Below, piece after piece: positions 6,745-15,620 of a stretch of 25,017 nt of DNA. The DNA lies in NCBI GenBank assembly GCA_946481585.1, contig CAMLOF010000010.1:1-25017 (forward strand), written 5' to 3'. The position numbers and the translations under genes are program-made. The DNA is from an uncultured Macromonas sp. Its GTDB lineage: Bacteria > Pseudomonadota > Gammaproteobacteria > Burkholderiales > Burkholderiaceae. Under the pieces are notes generated by a model, which saw only the letters and a program-made list of their open reading frames with translations, was not told the origin of the DNA and ran no database searches. Position 1 is the first letter of the stretch. Each line of letters begins with the position of its first letter.

Positions 6745-9567
6745 CTACTGCAGCGGGGGCGTGCCTTGCGCGGTGAATGAGGGCCCGGCTGCGGCTTGCC
6801 AGACCCAGGAGGCGGGTGGCTGCCAGTCGGCCACCCACTGCGGGATCTGCTGGGCAGGCAGGGGCCGCGAGATGCCGTAACCCTGTGCCAGTTCGCAGCC
6901 CAGCTGCAGCAAGCGGCTGCCATGGGCCTCGGTTTCAACACCTTCTGCGATGACACTGTGGCCGAACGCATTGGCCAGGCCGATCACGCCCTGCACGATG
7001 GCCAGGTCGTCGGCGTCGTCGAGCATGTCGCGCACAAAGCTTTGATCGATCTTCAGCAGGGTGGCCGGGAGCCGTTTCAGGTAGGTGAGTGACGAGTAGC
7101 CAGTCCCGAAATCGTCCAGCGAGAACTTGACGCCGTGGCGCATGCAGTCCGTCATCAACTGGCTTACCTGGGCCACGTCTTCCAGCGCGCTGGTTTCCAG
7201 CACCTCCAACTCCAGCATGCTGCCAGGCACCCTGGGGTGTGCGCCAAGCAGTTCACCCAGGCGTGAGGCAAAGTGGCTGCGCTGCAGATGAACGGCGCTC
7301 ACGTTCACGCTCACGGGCAGCTCCAGTCCCATCTGGAGCCATTCGTCCATCTGGGCCAAGGCGCGGTCGATCACCCATTCGCCCAGTTGAATGCCCAGCG
7401 CGTGGTCTTCGATGAGGGGCAGGAAGTCGCAGGGGGGGACGAGTCCACGGTCCGGGTCCTGCCAACGGACCAGGGCTTCCATGCCCACGATCTGCCCGTG
7501 GCGCATGTTCACCTTGGGCTGGTAGTGCAGGACGAATTCGCCCCTTTCTAGGCCCAGGCGAATGCGCTGCTGGCTCACGCGGCGGTTCTTCTGGGCTTCG
7601 TCGTATTGCACGTCGAACAGGTGGTAGCGGTTTTTGCCTGCCTGCTTGGCGTTGTACATGGCCTGGTCGGCGTGCCGGATGAGCACGTCTGCATCCGCAC
7701 CGTCTTGCGGGTAGAGCGTGACGCCGATGCTGGCTGACACCTGCAGCCGAAGGCCGTCGATGTCGACCGGCTCTGCCGCGGCCTGCAGCATGCGTTGGAG
7801 AATGACGTCGCAGTCCTGCTGGGTTTCCAGGTCGAGCAGTACGGCGACGAACTCATCCCCACCAATGCGTGCCAGGGTGTCGCCTTCGCGCAGCGCGGTC
7901 TTCAGCCTTTCGGCCAGCTTGACCAGGAAGCGGTCACCCACGCCGTGGCCATGGGTGTCGTTGATCGCCTTGAAGCCGTCCAGGTCCAGGTAGGCCACCG
8001 CCAGAGACTGTCCGCGCCGCCCGCTCACCATGATGCCGTGCGTCAAGCGGTCTGCCAGCAGCACGCGGTTGGGCAGGTTGGTGAGCGCGTCGTAGTGGGC
8101 AATGTGCTCCAGCTGGTGTTCGTGCGCCTTGATGAGCGTGATGTCGGTGAGCAGCGCGACGTAGTTGGTGGCCTTGCCATGTTCGTCCTTGACCGCGCTG
8201 ACCGTGAGGAGCGCTGTGTAATGGTGGCCGTTGCGGTGCTGGTGCTGGACCTCTCCGTACCAGTGGTCGCGCTCGCGCAGCGAGTTCCAGAGTTCCTGCG
8301 AGTGGTCGTGCGTCTGGGAGTGTGGTGAGAACAGCTCGGCGGGTCTACCAATGATCTCGTCACGGCTGCGGCCGCTGAACTGGCAGAAGCTGCGGTTGGC
8401 ATCGATGACCGTGCCTTCGGTGTCGGTGATGAAGATGCCTTCGCGCGCATGCGTGAACACGCTGGCAGCGAGCTTGAGGCGCTCTTCGGCTTCCATGCGC
8501 TTGCTGGCCATGCGCGCAAAGCGTTCTTGCAACTGCACGAGTTCCATGGCGCCCTTGAACCGCTTGCTGCTCTGCGGCAGGCCGGATTCAAGTTCTTCCG
8601 TGGAACGTTTCAGCCGCTTCAAGGGCGACAGGATGCTCACCCGCACACCCCACAGGGCCAACAGGATCATGAGGGCCATGAAGGCGGCCAGGATGATCCC
8701 GTTGTGCAAGGTGCGTGAATGGATGGCGGCGAGTTGCTCGTCAAAGGGGATGCCCATGCCCACGATCACATGTTGCCTTGCCCCGGGCGGCTCCAGCCGG
8801 ATGGAAGCAAAGATGCGCGTCAGGCCTGCGCCGTCTGTCAGGAGCGGCCGGTGTTCGGTTTCATCGGCTGCGGTGGCCTCCGTGCGAAAGTAGAACTCGT
8901 CCAGCTTCTTGCCCAGGCGGCTTTTGTCCTCGGGGAAGTGGGCAATGATGTTGCCGGTGGCGTCTGCGATGTAGGCGATGGAGTTGTTGGGCAAGCGACT
9001 TTCTGCCAACCGCCGACTCCACCTGTCGAGCGACACCACGGCCACAGCCGCTGCCACGACCTGTTTGCTTCCCGATGCGTCCAACACCGGGTAGGCGAAG
9101 TTCACGCTGGTCACGCCTGCCGCGCGGTCGGTCTGGAATTCGCCGATGGAGAACTCTTGCTGATCCATGGCCCGGCGAATGTAGGGGCGGTCGGCCACGT
9201 TCACCCGCGTTTTCAGCGGGCGGGCGTTGCAGCGCAGTTCGCCGTCTGCGCTCGGTGCGCCCAGGTTCACGAAGTGCGCATTGAGGGCCAGCACCCTGGC
9301 CAGAAACTCGCCGCACTGCGGTGAGGCTTGCTGTTGCAGTTCTGGGGCGAGCGCGAGTTGCTTCAGGAAGCTCTGGGTCTCTTCGATCAGCCTTGCCTGG
9401 TCGTTGGTCAGAACGCGCAGGGTGTCCACCGCCCGTTCCTGCGCTTCTTGCATGGCGGCTTCCCGGTCGCGCCAGTATTCAATGGCAAGCATCACAACGC
9501 CTGGTGCCGCGATCAGCAGTATCAGCGTGACCAGCCTGGCCCACAGTGAATACAGGAGTTTGATCAT
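6745..9567 (-). CDS. Membrane-bound sensor with PAS, GGDEF and EAL domains (c-di-GMP turnover)
   Basis: A 940-residue protein. In order: TM helix about 10-30; extracytoplasmic Cache-type sensor about 35-280 (FVNLGAPSADGELRC, ADRPYIRRAM); second TM about 288-312; HAMP-like linker; PAS about 365-480 (EGIFITDTEGTVIDANRSF); GGDEF about 485-650; EAL about 665-915. The GGDEF motif is intact at 569-573 with an inhibitory RxxD site at R560-D563. The EAL domain keeps MEAL (696-699), SVNVS, DDFGTGYSS (818-826), K839 and AEGVET. Both diguanylate cyclase and phosphodiesterase activity are thus plausible; which dominates is unknown. The start at 9567 has a GGGAG site 7 bases upstream. The same frame stays open further upstream, but that stretch is the antisense shadow of the LysR gene. 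Confidence 0.9.
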   Translation of the reverse strand: MIKLLYSLWARLVTLILLIAAPGVVMLAIEYWRDREAAMQEAQERAVDTLRVLTNDQARLIEETQSFLKQLALAPELQQQASPQCGEFLARVLALNAHFVNLGAPSADGELRCNARPLKTRVNVADRPYIRRAMDQQEFSIGEFQTDRAAGVTSVNFAYPVLDASGSKQVVAAAVAVVSLDRWSRRLAESRLPNNSIAYIADATGNIIAHFPEDKSRLGKKLDEFYFRTEATAADETEHRPLLTDGAGLTRIFASIRLEPPGARQHVIVGMGIPFDEQLAAIHSRTLHNGIILAAFMALMILLALWGVRVSILSPLKRLKRSTEELESGLPQSSKRFKGAMELVQLQERFARMASKRMEAEERLKLAASVFTHAREGIFITDTEGTVIDANRSFCQFSGRSRDEIIGRPAELFSPHSQTHDHSQELWNSLRERDHWYGEVQHQHRNGHHYTALLTVSAVKDEHGKATNYVALLTDITLIKAHEHQLEHIAHYDALTNLPNRVLLADRLTHGIMVSGRRGQSLAVAYLDLDGFKAINDTHGHGVGDRFLVKLAERLKTALREGDTLARIGGDEFVAVLLDLETQQDCDVILQRMLQAAAEPVDIDGLRLQVSASIGVTLYPQDGADADVLIRHADQAMYNAKQAGKNRYHLFDVQYDEAQKNRRVSQQRIRLGLERGEFVLHYQPKVNMRHGQIVGMEALVRWQDPDRGLVPPCDFLPLIEDHALGIQLGEWVIDRALAQMDEWLQMGLELPVSVNVSAVHLQRSHFASRLGELLGAHPRVPGSMLELEVLETSALEDVAQVSQLMTDCMRHGVKFSLDDFGTGYSSLTYLKRLPATLLKIDQSFVRDMLDDADDLAIVQGVIGLANAFGHSVIAEGVETEAHGSRLLQLGCELAQGYGISRPLPAQQIPQWVADWQPPASWVWQAAAGPSFTAQGTPPLQ

Positions 9568-9599
9568 TGGTTGGCTCCCAAGTCTTGACCCGAGGCGCT

Positions 9600-9654
9600 G
9601 TTGCTTCCGCAACCGATTATTGCGACAAAGACGCGGTTCGCCAATCAAATGGCG
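9600..9654 (-). promoter_or_regulatory. Probable promoter of the GGDEF-EAL gene, with two small hairpins
   Basis: On the minus strand TTGGCG (bases 9639-9644) and AATAAT (9616-9621) lie 17 bases apart, a good sigma70-like pair matching 4 of 6 and 5 of 6 positions. This gives the GGDEF-EAL gene its own promoter inside the 104-base gap after the LysR stop. A hairpin CGCCA/TGGCG (9639-9654) overlaps the -35. A perfect 5-bp stem with a GGAA loop on the minus strand (9600-9613) lies at the expected start site. Neither hairpin is followed by a T-run. Confidence 0.45.
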
Positions 9655-9671
9655 TGCGAAAGGGGCAGACC

Positions 9672-10613
9672 TTATTCCTGCTGACTGCCCTTGCGCTTGC
9701 CGGTGCCAGCCGTGCGCGCCCACCACTCGGGCCCGAACTGGCCCTGCAGCCAGTCGATGAACTGCGTGACCTTGGCGGGGACCATGCGGGGAGAGGGGTA
9801 CACCGCATGGATTTCCTGCTGCGGCAACTGCCATTCGTCGAGCACGGACACCAGCGACCCCTTGCGCAGCGACTCTTCTGCCACGTAGCGTGGCAGCGCG
9901 GCAATGCCCATGCCCTCGCGCGCGGCCACCAGCAGGGTGGACAGGTTGTTGGAGCGCAGCAGCCCGCGTACGGGAACGGAAGCGGACTTGCCCCCGGCGC
10001 CACTGAACTGCCAGCGTGCGTCGCCCTGAACGGTGCTGTAGATGAGCGCGTCGTGATCTTTCAGGTCCTTGGGCGCTGATGGGGTGCCGCGCTGCTGCAG
10101 GTATTCCTGCGAGGCGGCCACCACCCAGGGGTTGAGGCCGAGGTAGCGCGAACCCAGGGTTGAGTCGGCCAGGGGGCCCATGCGGATGGCCACGTCCACG
10201 CCCTGTTCCACGAGGTTGACGTAGCGGTCGTCGCAGCTCAGGTCCACCTGGAGCTGCGGGTTCATGCGCATGAACTGCATGACCAGCGGTGCCAGCACGC
10301 GCCGCCCGAAGGCCACCGAGGTGCTGATGCGCAGTGCGCCCTGCACCTGGGTCTGCAGCAGCGCAGCGACGGACTCTGCCTCTTCCACGTGGTGGGTGAT
10401 GAGCTTGCACTTCTCGTAATAGAGCAGCCCGATTTCGGTAGGCGTGACACCGTGCGTGGAGCGGTGCAGCAGGCGCGCGCCCAGTTGCGCTTCCATGCGG
10501 CGCACCTGCTTGGTGGCGGCGGGCTGCCCTATGCCCAGTTCGGCGGCGGCCTTGCTGAAGGAGCCCAGGTCCACAACGCGGACGAACAGGCGGATGGCTT
10601 GTATGCGTTCCAT
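9672..10613 (-). CDS. LysR-family regulator divergent from the glyoxylate operon
   Basis: A 313-residue LysR-type regulator. The HTH covers residues 1-65 (MERIQAIRLFVRVVDLGSFS, then KAAAELGIGQPAATKQVRRM), and the substrate-binding-like domain about 90-295 (GALRISTSVAFGRRVLAPLV, LVEQGVDVAIRMGPL). This is the DmlR/AaeR-like type that begins directly with the HTH, which fixes the start at 10613. A longer in-frame ATG at 10712 would run through the operator region. It diverges from gcl with 114 bases between, so it is the obvious candidate controller of gcl-hyi-glxR-ttuD-pyk. A perfect inverted repeat lies 8 bases before its start codon and suggests autoregulation. The inducer, perhaps glyoxylate or a related acid, is not visible. 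Confidence 0.85.
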   Translation of the reverse strand: MERIQAIRLFVRVVDLGSFSKAAAELGIGQPAATKQVRRMEAQLGARLLHRSTHGVTPTEIGLLYYEKCKLITHHVEEAESVAALLQTQVQGALRISTSVAFGRRVLAPLVMQFMRMNPQLQVDLSCDDRYVNLVEQGVDVAIRMGPLADSTLGSRYLGLNPWVVAASQEYLQQRGTPSAPKDLKDHDALIYSTVQGDARWQFSGAGGKSASVPVRGLLRSNNLSTLLVAAREGMGIAALPRYVAEESLRKGSLVSVLDEWQLPQQEIHAVYPSPRMVPAKVTQFIDWLQGQFGPEWWARTAGTGKRKGSQQE

Positions 10614-10620
10614 GGGTGCT

Positions 10621-10694
10621 ATTCCACCATGGAATAAGCGAAATGCGCCAGTGCTGCCTTCCGATTCCCTTCTGCCGGGGCGAATATTCCACCA
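10621..10694. promoter_or_regulatory. Putative LysR operator and repeated half-site
   Basis: ATTCCA-CCA-TGGAAT (10621-10635) is a perfect 6-bp inverted repeat containing the LysR T-N11-A spacing. It overlaps the expected ribosome-binding region of the lysR gene. The left arm plus spacer, ATTCCACCA, recurs in direct orientation at 10686-10694, joined to the palindrome GAATATTC (10682-10689), about 35-45 bases before gcl. The arrangement fits a recognition site plus an activation site in the lysR-gcl divergent promoter. No convincing -35/-10 pair was found. Confidence 0.55.
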
Positions 10695-10727
10695 GACGCA
10701 TAGCAAACCCACCTACAGGAGATAGAC

Positions 10728-12521
10728 ATGCCCAAGATGAAAGCCGCCATGGCGGCCGTGCTGGTGCTGGAGAAGGAAGGCATCACCCAGGCGTTTGGCG
10801 TGCCTGGCGCGGCCATCAACCCGCTGTATGCGCAACTGCGCGAACGCGGCACCATTTCGCACATCCTGGCGCGCCACGTGGAAGGCGCCTCGCACATGGC
10901 CGAAGGCTACACGCGAGCCGCACCGGGCAACATCGGTGTGTGCATCGGCACGTCGGGGCCTGCGGGCACCGACATGATCACGGGCCTCTATTCCGCGCAG
11001 GCCGACTCCATTCCCATCCTCTGCATCACCGGCCAGGCGCCGCGCGCACGGCTGCACAAGGAAGACTTCCAGGCGGTGGACATTGCGTCGATTGCCAAGC
11101 CGGTGACCAAGTGGGCCACCACCGTGCTGGAGCCCGCCCAGGTGCCGCGCGCCTTCCAGCAGGCGTTTCACCTGATGCGCTCGGGCCGCCCGGGGCCGGT
11201 GCTGATCGACCTGCCGTTTGACGTGATGCAGGCCGAGATCGAGTTCGACATCGACACCTACGAGCCGCTGCCCGTGTACAAGCCCGCAGCCTCGCGCAAG
11301 CAGATCGACAAGGCCATGGAGATGCTGGCCACCGCCGAGCGCCCGTTGATCGTGGCGGGCGGCGGCATCATCAACGCCGACGCGGCAGACCTGCTGGTGC
11401 AGTTTGCCGAGATCACCGGCATACCGGTGATTCCCACGTTGATGGGCTGGGGCGCCATTCCCGACGACCACCCGCTGATGGCGGGCATGTGCGGCCTGCA
11501 GACCAGCCACCGCTACGGCAACGCCAACATGCTGGCCAGTGACTTTGTGCTGGGCATTGGCAACCGCTGGGCCAACCGCCACACCGGTTCGCCAGAGGTG
11601 TACTGCAAGGGCCGCAAGTTCATCCACGTGGACATTGAGCCTACGCAGATTGGCCGTGTGTTCGCGCCGGACTACGGCATCGTGTCGGACGCGAAGGCCG
11701 CGCTGGAGCTGTTCGTGGAAGCCGCCAAGGCATTGCGCGCCGCCGGGCAACTGCCCGACCGCAGCGCCTGGGCCGCCGAATGCCTGGGCCGCAAGTCTTC
11801 CGTTGAATACCTGCGCAAGACGAACTTCGACACCGTGCCCATGAAACCGCAGCGTGTGTACCAGTGCATGAACAACGCCTTCGGCAAAGACGTGACCTAC
11901 GTCTCCACCATCGGCCTGAGCCAGATCGCGGGCGCGCAGTTCCTGCACGTGTACGGCCCGCGCCGCTGGATCAACTGCGGGCAGGCTGGCCCGCTGGGCT
12001 GGACGGTGCCTGCCGCATTGGGTGTGCGCGCCGCCGACCCACAACGCAAGCTCGTGGCGCTGTCGGGTGACTACGACTTCCAGTTCATGATCGAAGAACT
12101 GGCCGTGGGTGCGCAGTTCAAGCTGCCCTACATCCACATGGTGGTGAACAACAGCTACCTGGGCTTGATCCGCCAGTCGCAACGCGGCTTCAGCATGGAC
12201 TACTGCGTGCAGCTGGGCTTCGAGAACATCAACGCCCCCGCTGGCGACGCCGCCGCGCAGGGCTACGGCGTGGACCACGTGAAGGTGGTCGAGGGCCTGG
12301 GCTGCAAGGCCATCCGCGTGCACCGGCAGGAGGAGATTGCCCCCGCCATCCGCCAGGCCGAAGCCTGGATGGCCGAGTTCCAGGTGCCGGTGGTGATCGA
12401 GGTGATTCTGGAGCGTGTGACCAACATCGCCATGGGCACCGAGATCGACAACGTGACGGAGTTCGAGGAACTGGCCGCCAACAAGGCAGACGTGCCCACC
12501 GCCGTGGCGCTGCTGGACTGA
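10728..12521 (+). CDS. gcl: Glyoxylate carboligase (tartronate-semialdehyde synthase)
   Basis: A 597-residue ThDP-dependent enzyme that joins two glyoxylates into tartronate semialdehyde plus CO2. It has the three-domain acetolactate-synthase fold: Pyr domain about 1-170 ([17 protein letters not shown]), central domain about 190-340 ([20 protein letters not shown]), PP domain about 370-560 with [16 protein letters not shown] and the downstream VVNNSYL forming the ThDP/Mg site. The decisive residue is V51 in [16 protein letters not shown]. Glyoxylate carboligase has Val where nearly all other ThDP enzymes have the activating Glu, so this is not acetolactate synthase. A strong AGGAGA site precedes the start. 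It is the first gene of the operon. Confidence 0.96.
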   Translation: MPKMKAAMAAVLVLEKEGITQAFGVPGAAINPLYAQLRERGTISHILARHVEGASHMAEGYTRAAPGNIGVCIGTSGPAGTDMITGLYSAQADSIPILCITGQAPRARLHKEDFQAVDIASIAKPVTKWATTVLEPAQVPRAFQQAFHLMRSGRPGPVLIDLPFDVMQAEIEFDIDTYEPLPVYKPAASRKQIDKAMEMLATAERPLIVAGGGIINADAADLLVQFAEITGIPVIPTLMGWGAIPDDHPLMAGMCGLQTSHRYGNANMLASDFVLGIGNRWANRHTGSPEVYCKGRKFIHVDIEPTQIGRVFAPDYGIVSDAKAALELFVEAAKALRAAGQLPDRSAWAAECLGRKSSVEYLRKTNFDTVPMKPQRVYQCMNNAFGKDVTYVSTIGLSQIAGAQFLHVYGPRRWINCGQAGPLGWTVPAALGVRAADPQRKLVALSGDYDFQFMIEELAVGAQFKLPYIHMVVNNSYLGLIRQSQRGFSMDYCVQLGFENINAPAGDAAAQGYGVDHVKVVEGLGCKAIRVHRQEEIAPAIRQAEAWMAEFQVPVVIEVILERVTNIAMGTEIDNVTEFEELAANKADVPTAVALLD

Positions 12522-12557
12522 ACCGTTGCGACTTTGAGAACACAAGGAGACTGAACC

Positions 12558-13334
12558 ATGCCCCGTTTTGCGGCCAACCTGACCATGCTTTTCACGGAAC
12601 TGCCTTTCCTGGACCGCTTTGACGCTGCGGCGCGTGCGGGCTTCCAGGCGGTGGAATTCCTGTTCCCCTACGCCTTCGAGGCGAATGACATCAAGGCCCG
12701 GCTCGACGCCAACGGCTTGCAGCTGGTGCTGCACAACCTGCCCGCTGGTGACTGGGACGCGGGCGAGCGCGGCATTGCCTGCCACCCGGACCGCGTGGAG
12801 GAGTTCCGCGCGGGCGTGGAGCGTGCCATTGCCTACGCGCAGACGCTGGGGGTGAAGCAGCTCAACTGCCTGGTGGGCAAGGCCCCGGCCGGGGTGCCCG
12901 ACAGCGTGCTGCGCGAGACCCTGGTGGCCAACCTGCGCCACGCCGCATCGCGCCTCAAGGCCGCCGGATTGCGCTTGCTGGTGGAGCCCATCAACAACTA
13001 CGACATTCCCGGCTTCTACCTGAGCCGCACGCAACAGGCCCTGGACCTGCTGGACGAGGTGGGCGCCGACAACGCCTTTGTGCAGTACGACATCTACCAC
13101 GCCCAGCGCACCGAAGGCGAACTGGCGGCCACGCTGCAAAAGCACCTGGCACGCATTGGCCACGTGCAACTGGCCGACAACCCGGGGCGCAACGAGCCGG
13201 GCACGGGCGAGATCAACTACGCCTTCCTGTTCCGCCACCTGGACCGCATTGGTTATGACGGCTGGGTGGGCTGCGAATACAAGCCCGCCAGCACCACCGA
13301 GGCTGGGCTGGGCTGGCTGAAGGCTCTGGCCTGA
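12558..13334 (+). CDS. hyi: Hydroxypyruvate isomerase
   Basis: A 258-residue TIM-barrel protein, the same length as E. coli Hyi. It reversibly converts tartronate semialdehyde to hydroxypyruvate. Metal and catalytic residues are visible: E143 in LLVEPINNYDIPGFYL, D178 and H181 in QYDIYHAQ, and E240 in GWVGCEYKP. It begins 36 bases after gcl with an AAGGAG site. Within the operon it can interconvert the gcl product and hydroxypyruvate. This type of gene is also found in tetronate pathways as otnI, but the direct gcl and glxR neighbours favour the glyoxylate role. Confidence 0.92.
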   Translation: MPRFAANLTMLFTELPFLDRFDAAARAGFQAVEFLFPYAFEANDIKARLDANGLQLVLHNLPAGDWDAGERGIACHPDRVEEFRAGVERAIAYAQTLGVKQLNCLVGKAPAGVPDSVLRETLVANLRHAASRLKAAGLRLLVEPINNYDIPGFYLSRTQQALDLLDEVGADNAFVQYDIYHAQRTEGELAATLQKHLARIGHVQLADNPGRNEPGTGEINYAFLFRHLDRIGYDGWVGCEYKPASTTEAGLGWLKALA

Positions 13335-13382
13335 GCCCTTCCCTCGACATTGCACCAGCACATTCACAACAAGGAGAAACAC

Positions 13383-14288
13383 ATGACCACACAACCCCTG
13401 AAGATCGGTTTCATCGGCCTCGGCATCATGGGCACACCCATGGCGGGCCACCTCATGAAGGCGGGTCACCAGCTCTTCGTCTATACCCATGGCAAGGTGC
13501 CTGCCGAGATCGCCGAAAGCCCGGCCACCCAATGCCTGAACGCGCGTGGCGTGGCCGAGCGAGCCGACATCATCATCACCATGGTGCCCGACACGCCCGA
13601 CGTGGCAGAGGCACTCTTCGGTGAAGAAGGCGTGGCCAAGGGGCTGACCCCGGGCAAGACGGTGGTGGACATGTCCTCCATCTCGCCGGTGGAGACCAAG
13701 GTGTTCGCACAGAAGATCGAGGCCCTGGGCTGCGACTACCTGGATGCGCCGGTGTCTGGTGGCGACGTGGGTGCGCGCAACGCCACGCTGTCCATCATGG
13801 TCGGCGGCAAGCCGGAGGTGTTTGAGCGCGTGAAGCCGGTGTTCGAGGTGATGGGCAAGAACATCACCCTGGTGGGCGGCAATGGCGACGGCCAGACCTG
13901 CAAGGTGGCCAACCAGATCGTGGTGGCGCTGACCATCAACGCCGTGGCCGAAGGCCTGCTGTTTGCAGCGCGCGCCGGGGCCGACGCCGCCAAGGTGCGC
14001 CAGGCGCTGATGGGCGGGCTGGCCACATCGCGCATTCTGGAGGTGCATGGCGAACGCATGATCAAGCGCACTTTCGACCCGGGCTTCCGCATTGCGCTGC
14101 ACCAGAAGGACCTGAACCTGGCGCTGAGCGCGGCCAAGTCGCTCGGGCTGGCGCTGCCTGCCACGTCGAATGCCCAGCAGCTCTTCAGTGCCTGTGTGTC
14201 GCACGGCGGCTCGGCCTGGGACCATTCGGGTATCGTGCGTGCGTTGGAGAAACTCAACAACTTCGAGATCGGCCAGAGCGCTGGCTGA
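13383..14288 (+). CDS. glxR: 2-hydroxy-3-oxopropionate (tartronate semialdehyde) reductase
   Basis: A 301-residue beta-hydroxyacid dehydrogenase that reduces tartronate semialdehyde to D-glycerate with NAD(P)H. The Rossmann motif GFIGLGIMGTPMAGHL covers residues 9-24. The substrate-binding signature DAPVSGGDVGARNATLSIMV covers 121-140, and the catalytic lysine is K174 in CKVANQIVVALTINAVAEG, with N178 following. The start at 13383 is chosen because AAGGAGA lies 5-11 bases upstream and the fold then begins normally. A longer frame from 13350 adds only a His-rich leader. It lies between hyi and ttuD, as expected for the glycerate pathway. Confidence 0.94.
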   Translation: MTTQPLKIGFIGLGIMGTPMAGHLMKAGHQLFVYTHGKVPAEIAESPATQCLNARGVAERADIIITMVPDTPDVAEALFGEEGVAKGLTPGKTVVDMSSISPVETKVFAQKIEALGCDYLDAPVSGGDVGARNATLSIMVGGKPEVFERVKPVFEVMGKNITLVGGNGDGQTCKVANQIVVALTINAVAEGLLFAARAGADAAKVRQALMGGLATSRILEVHGERMIKRTFDPGFRIALHQKDLNLALSAAKSLGLALPATSNAQQLFSACVSHGGSAWDHSGIVRALEKLNNFEIGQSAG

Positions 14289-14318
14289 CGCAACCCGCCC
14301 ACCACCAAGAGCCCGACG

Positions 14319-15620
14319 ATGACCCAGACCACCGCCACGCCCGCCCAATTGCTGCGCCGCATGTTCGATGCGGCGGTGGCATCTGCACAGCCTGCACTGT
14401 GCGTGCCGCCCCACCTGCCCAACCGTGCCGAGCTGGGCGCGGGGCGCCTGGTGGTGATTGGCGCGGGCAAGGCGTCTGCCGCCATGGCGCAGGCGGTGGA
14501 ACAGCACTGGGACGGCCCGCTGAGCGGCCTGGTGGTGACGCGTTACGGCTACGCCGTGCCGTGCGAACGCATTGAAATTGTGGAGGCCGCGCACCCCGTG
14601 CCCGACGCCGCAGGCCTGCAAGCCGCGCAGCGCCTGCTGCAGGTGGTGCAGGGCCTGCGCGAAGACGACATCGTGCTGTGCCTGATTTCGGGCGGTGGCT
14701 CGGCCCTGCTGCCGCTGCCCATCGATGGCTTGACGCTGGAACACAAGCAGGCCGTCAACCGCGCGCTGCTGGCCAGCGGCGCCACCATCAGCGAGATGAA
14801 CTGCGTGCGCCGCCACCTGTCCGCCATCAAGGGCGGGCGGCTGGCGGCGGCGTGCCACCCAGCACGTGTGGTCACGCTGCTGCTGTCTGACGTGCCGGGC
14901 GACAACCCCATCGACATCGCATCCGGCCCCACCGTGGCCGACCCCACCACCTGTGAGGACGCGCTGGCCATCGTGCGCCGTTACGGCATCGACCTGCCCG
15001 CGCCAGTGCGCGAGGTGCTGGAGAGCGGCCGTGGCGAGTCTGTGAAGCCTGGCGACCCGCGCCTGGCCCGGGCCGAAACGCGCATGGTGGCCACGCCGCA
15101 GATGGCGCTGGAAGCCGCTGCAGCCGTGGCCCGTGAGGCGGGATACCCCGCGCACATTCTGGGCGATGCGCTGGAAGGTGAGGCCCGTGACGTGGGCAAG
15201 GTGCTGGGCGGCATGGCCTTGCAGGTGGCCGGGCGCAACCAGCCTTTTGCCGCGCCCTGCGTGCTGCTGTCGGGCGGTGAAACCACCGTGACGGTGCGTG
15301 GGCAGGGCCGGGGCGGGCGCAACGTGGAGTGCCTGCTTTCAATGGCCATCACGGTGGGTGGGCACCCGCGCATTCACGCGCTGATGGGCGACACCGACGG
15401 CGTGGACGGGCTGGAGGAAATTGCGGGCGCGGTCGTTGGCCCCGACACGCTGGCGCGAGGCTGGGCGCAAGGCCTGCGCCCGCTGGACAGCCTGGCCAAC
15501 AACGACGGCCATGGATTCTTCGAAGCGGTGGGCGCCTCTGTGGTGACCGGCCCGACCCTCACCAATGTCAACGATTTCCGGGCCATCGTCATCGAGGCGC
15601 CGGACCAAGGAAGCACATGA
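14319..15620 (+). CDS. ttuD: Glycerate 2-kinase (class II, TtuD/GckA type)
   Basis: A 433-residue protein of the MOFRL/glycerate kinase II family, often annotated as hydroxypyruvate reductase TtuD. Members with this context phosphorylate D-glycerate to 2-phosphoglycerate. Visible motifs are RLVVIGAGKASAAMAQAVE near residue 45, CLISGGGSALLPLP near 125, NCVRRHLSAIKGGRLA near 160, LLSGGETTVTVRGQGRGGRN near 310-330 (the nucleotide-binding Gly-rich part) and MGDTDGVDG near 355. It follows glxR after 30 bases. Its stop overlaps the pyk start as ATGA, so the two should be co-translated. The kinase reading is preferred to reductase because glxR upstream already supplies glycerate and no NAD-binding motif is present. 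Confidence 0.88.
   Translation: MTQTTATPAQLLRRMFDAAVASAQPALCVPPHLPNRAELGAGRLVVIGAGKASAAMAQAVEQHWDGPLSGLVVTRYGYAVPCERIEIVEAAHPVPDAAGLQAAQRLLQVVQGLREDDIVLCLISGGGSALLPLPIDGLTLEHKQAVNRALLASGATISEMNCVRRHLSAIKGGRLAAACHPARVVTLLLSDVPGDNPIDIASGPTVADPTTCEDALAIVRRYGIDLPAPVREVLESGRGESVKPGDPRLARAETRMVATPQMALEAAAAVAREAGYPAHILGDALEGEARDVGKVLGGMALQVAGRNQPFAAPCVLLSGGETTVTVRGQGRGGRNVECLLSMAITVGGHPRIHALMGDTDGVDGLEEIAGAVVGPDTLARGWAQGLRPLDSLANNDGHGFFEAVGASVVTGPTLTNVNDFRAIVIEAPDQGST

Noticed and set aside
9600..9660. Possible c-di-GMP riboswitch in front of the GGDEF-EAL gene
   Set aside because: The small hairpins and GGAA loop drew attention, but the conserved c-di-GMP aptamer segments are not visible and the likely transcription start lies within the hairpin.
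9568..10701. Upstream extension of the GGDEF-EAL frame to 1318 codons
   Set aside because: The added part is the antisense-free alternate frame of the LysR gene and looks unlike protein. The start at 9567 has a good ribosome-binding site and begins with a proper TM helix, and a promoter lies in between.
10728..12521. Acetolactate synthase as an alternative for gcl
   Set aside because: V51 replaces the Glu found in acetolactate synthases, and hyi, glxR and glycerate kinase genes follow directly.
10713..15155. Open frame of 1480 codons on the minus strand, opposite gcl, hyi, glxR and ttuD
   Set aside because: It spans four well-supported genes on the other strand, is rich in His, Gln, Gly and Arg with no recognisable domain, and has the composition expected for the antisense frame of high-GC coding DNA. 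Its length is a codon-bias artefact.
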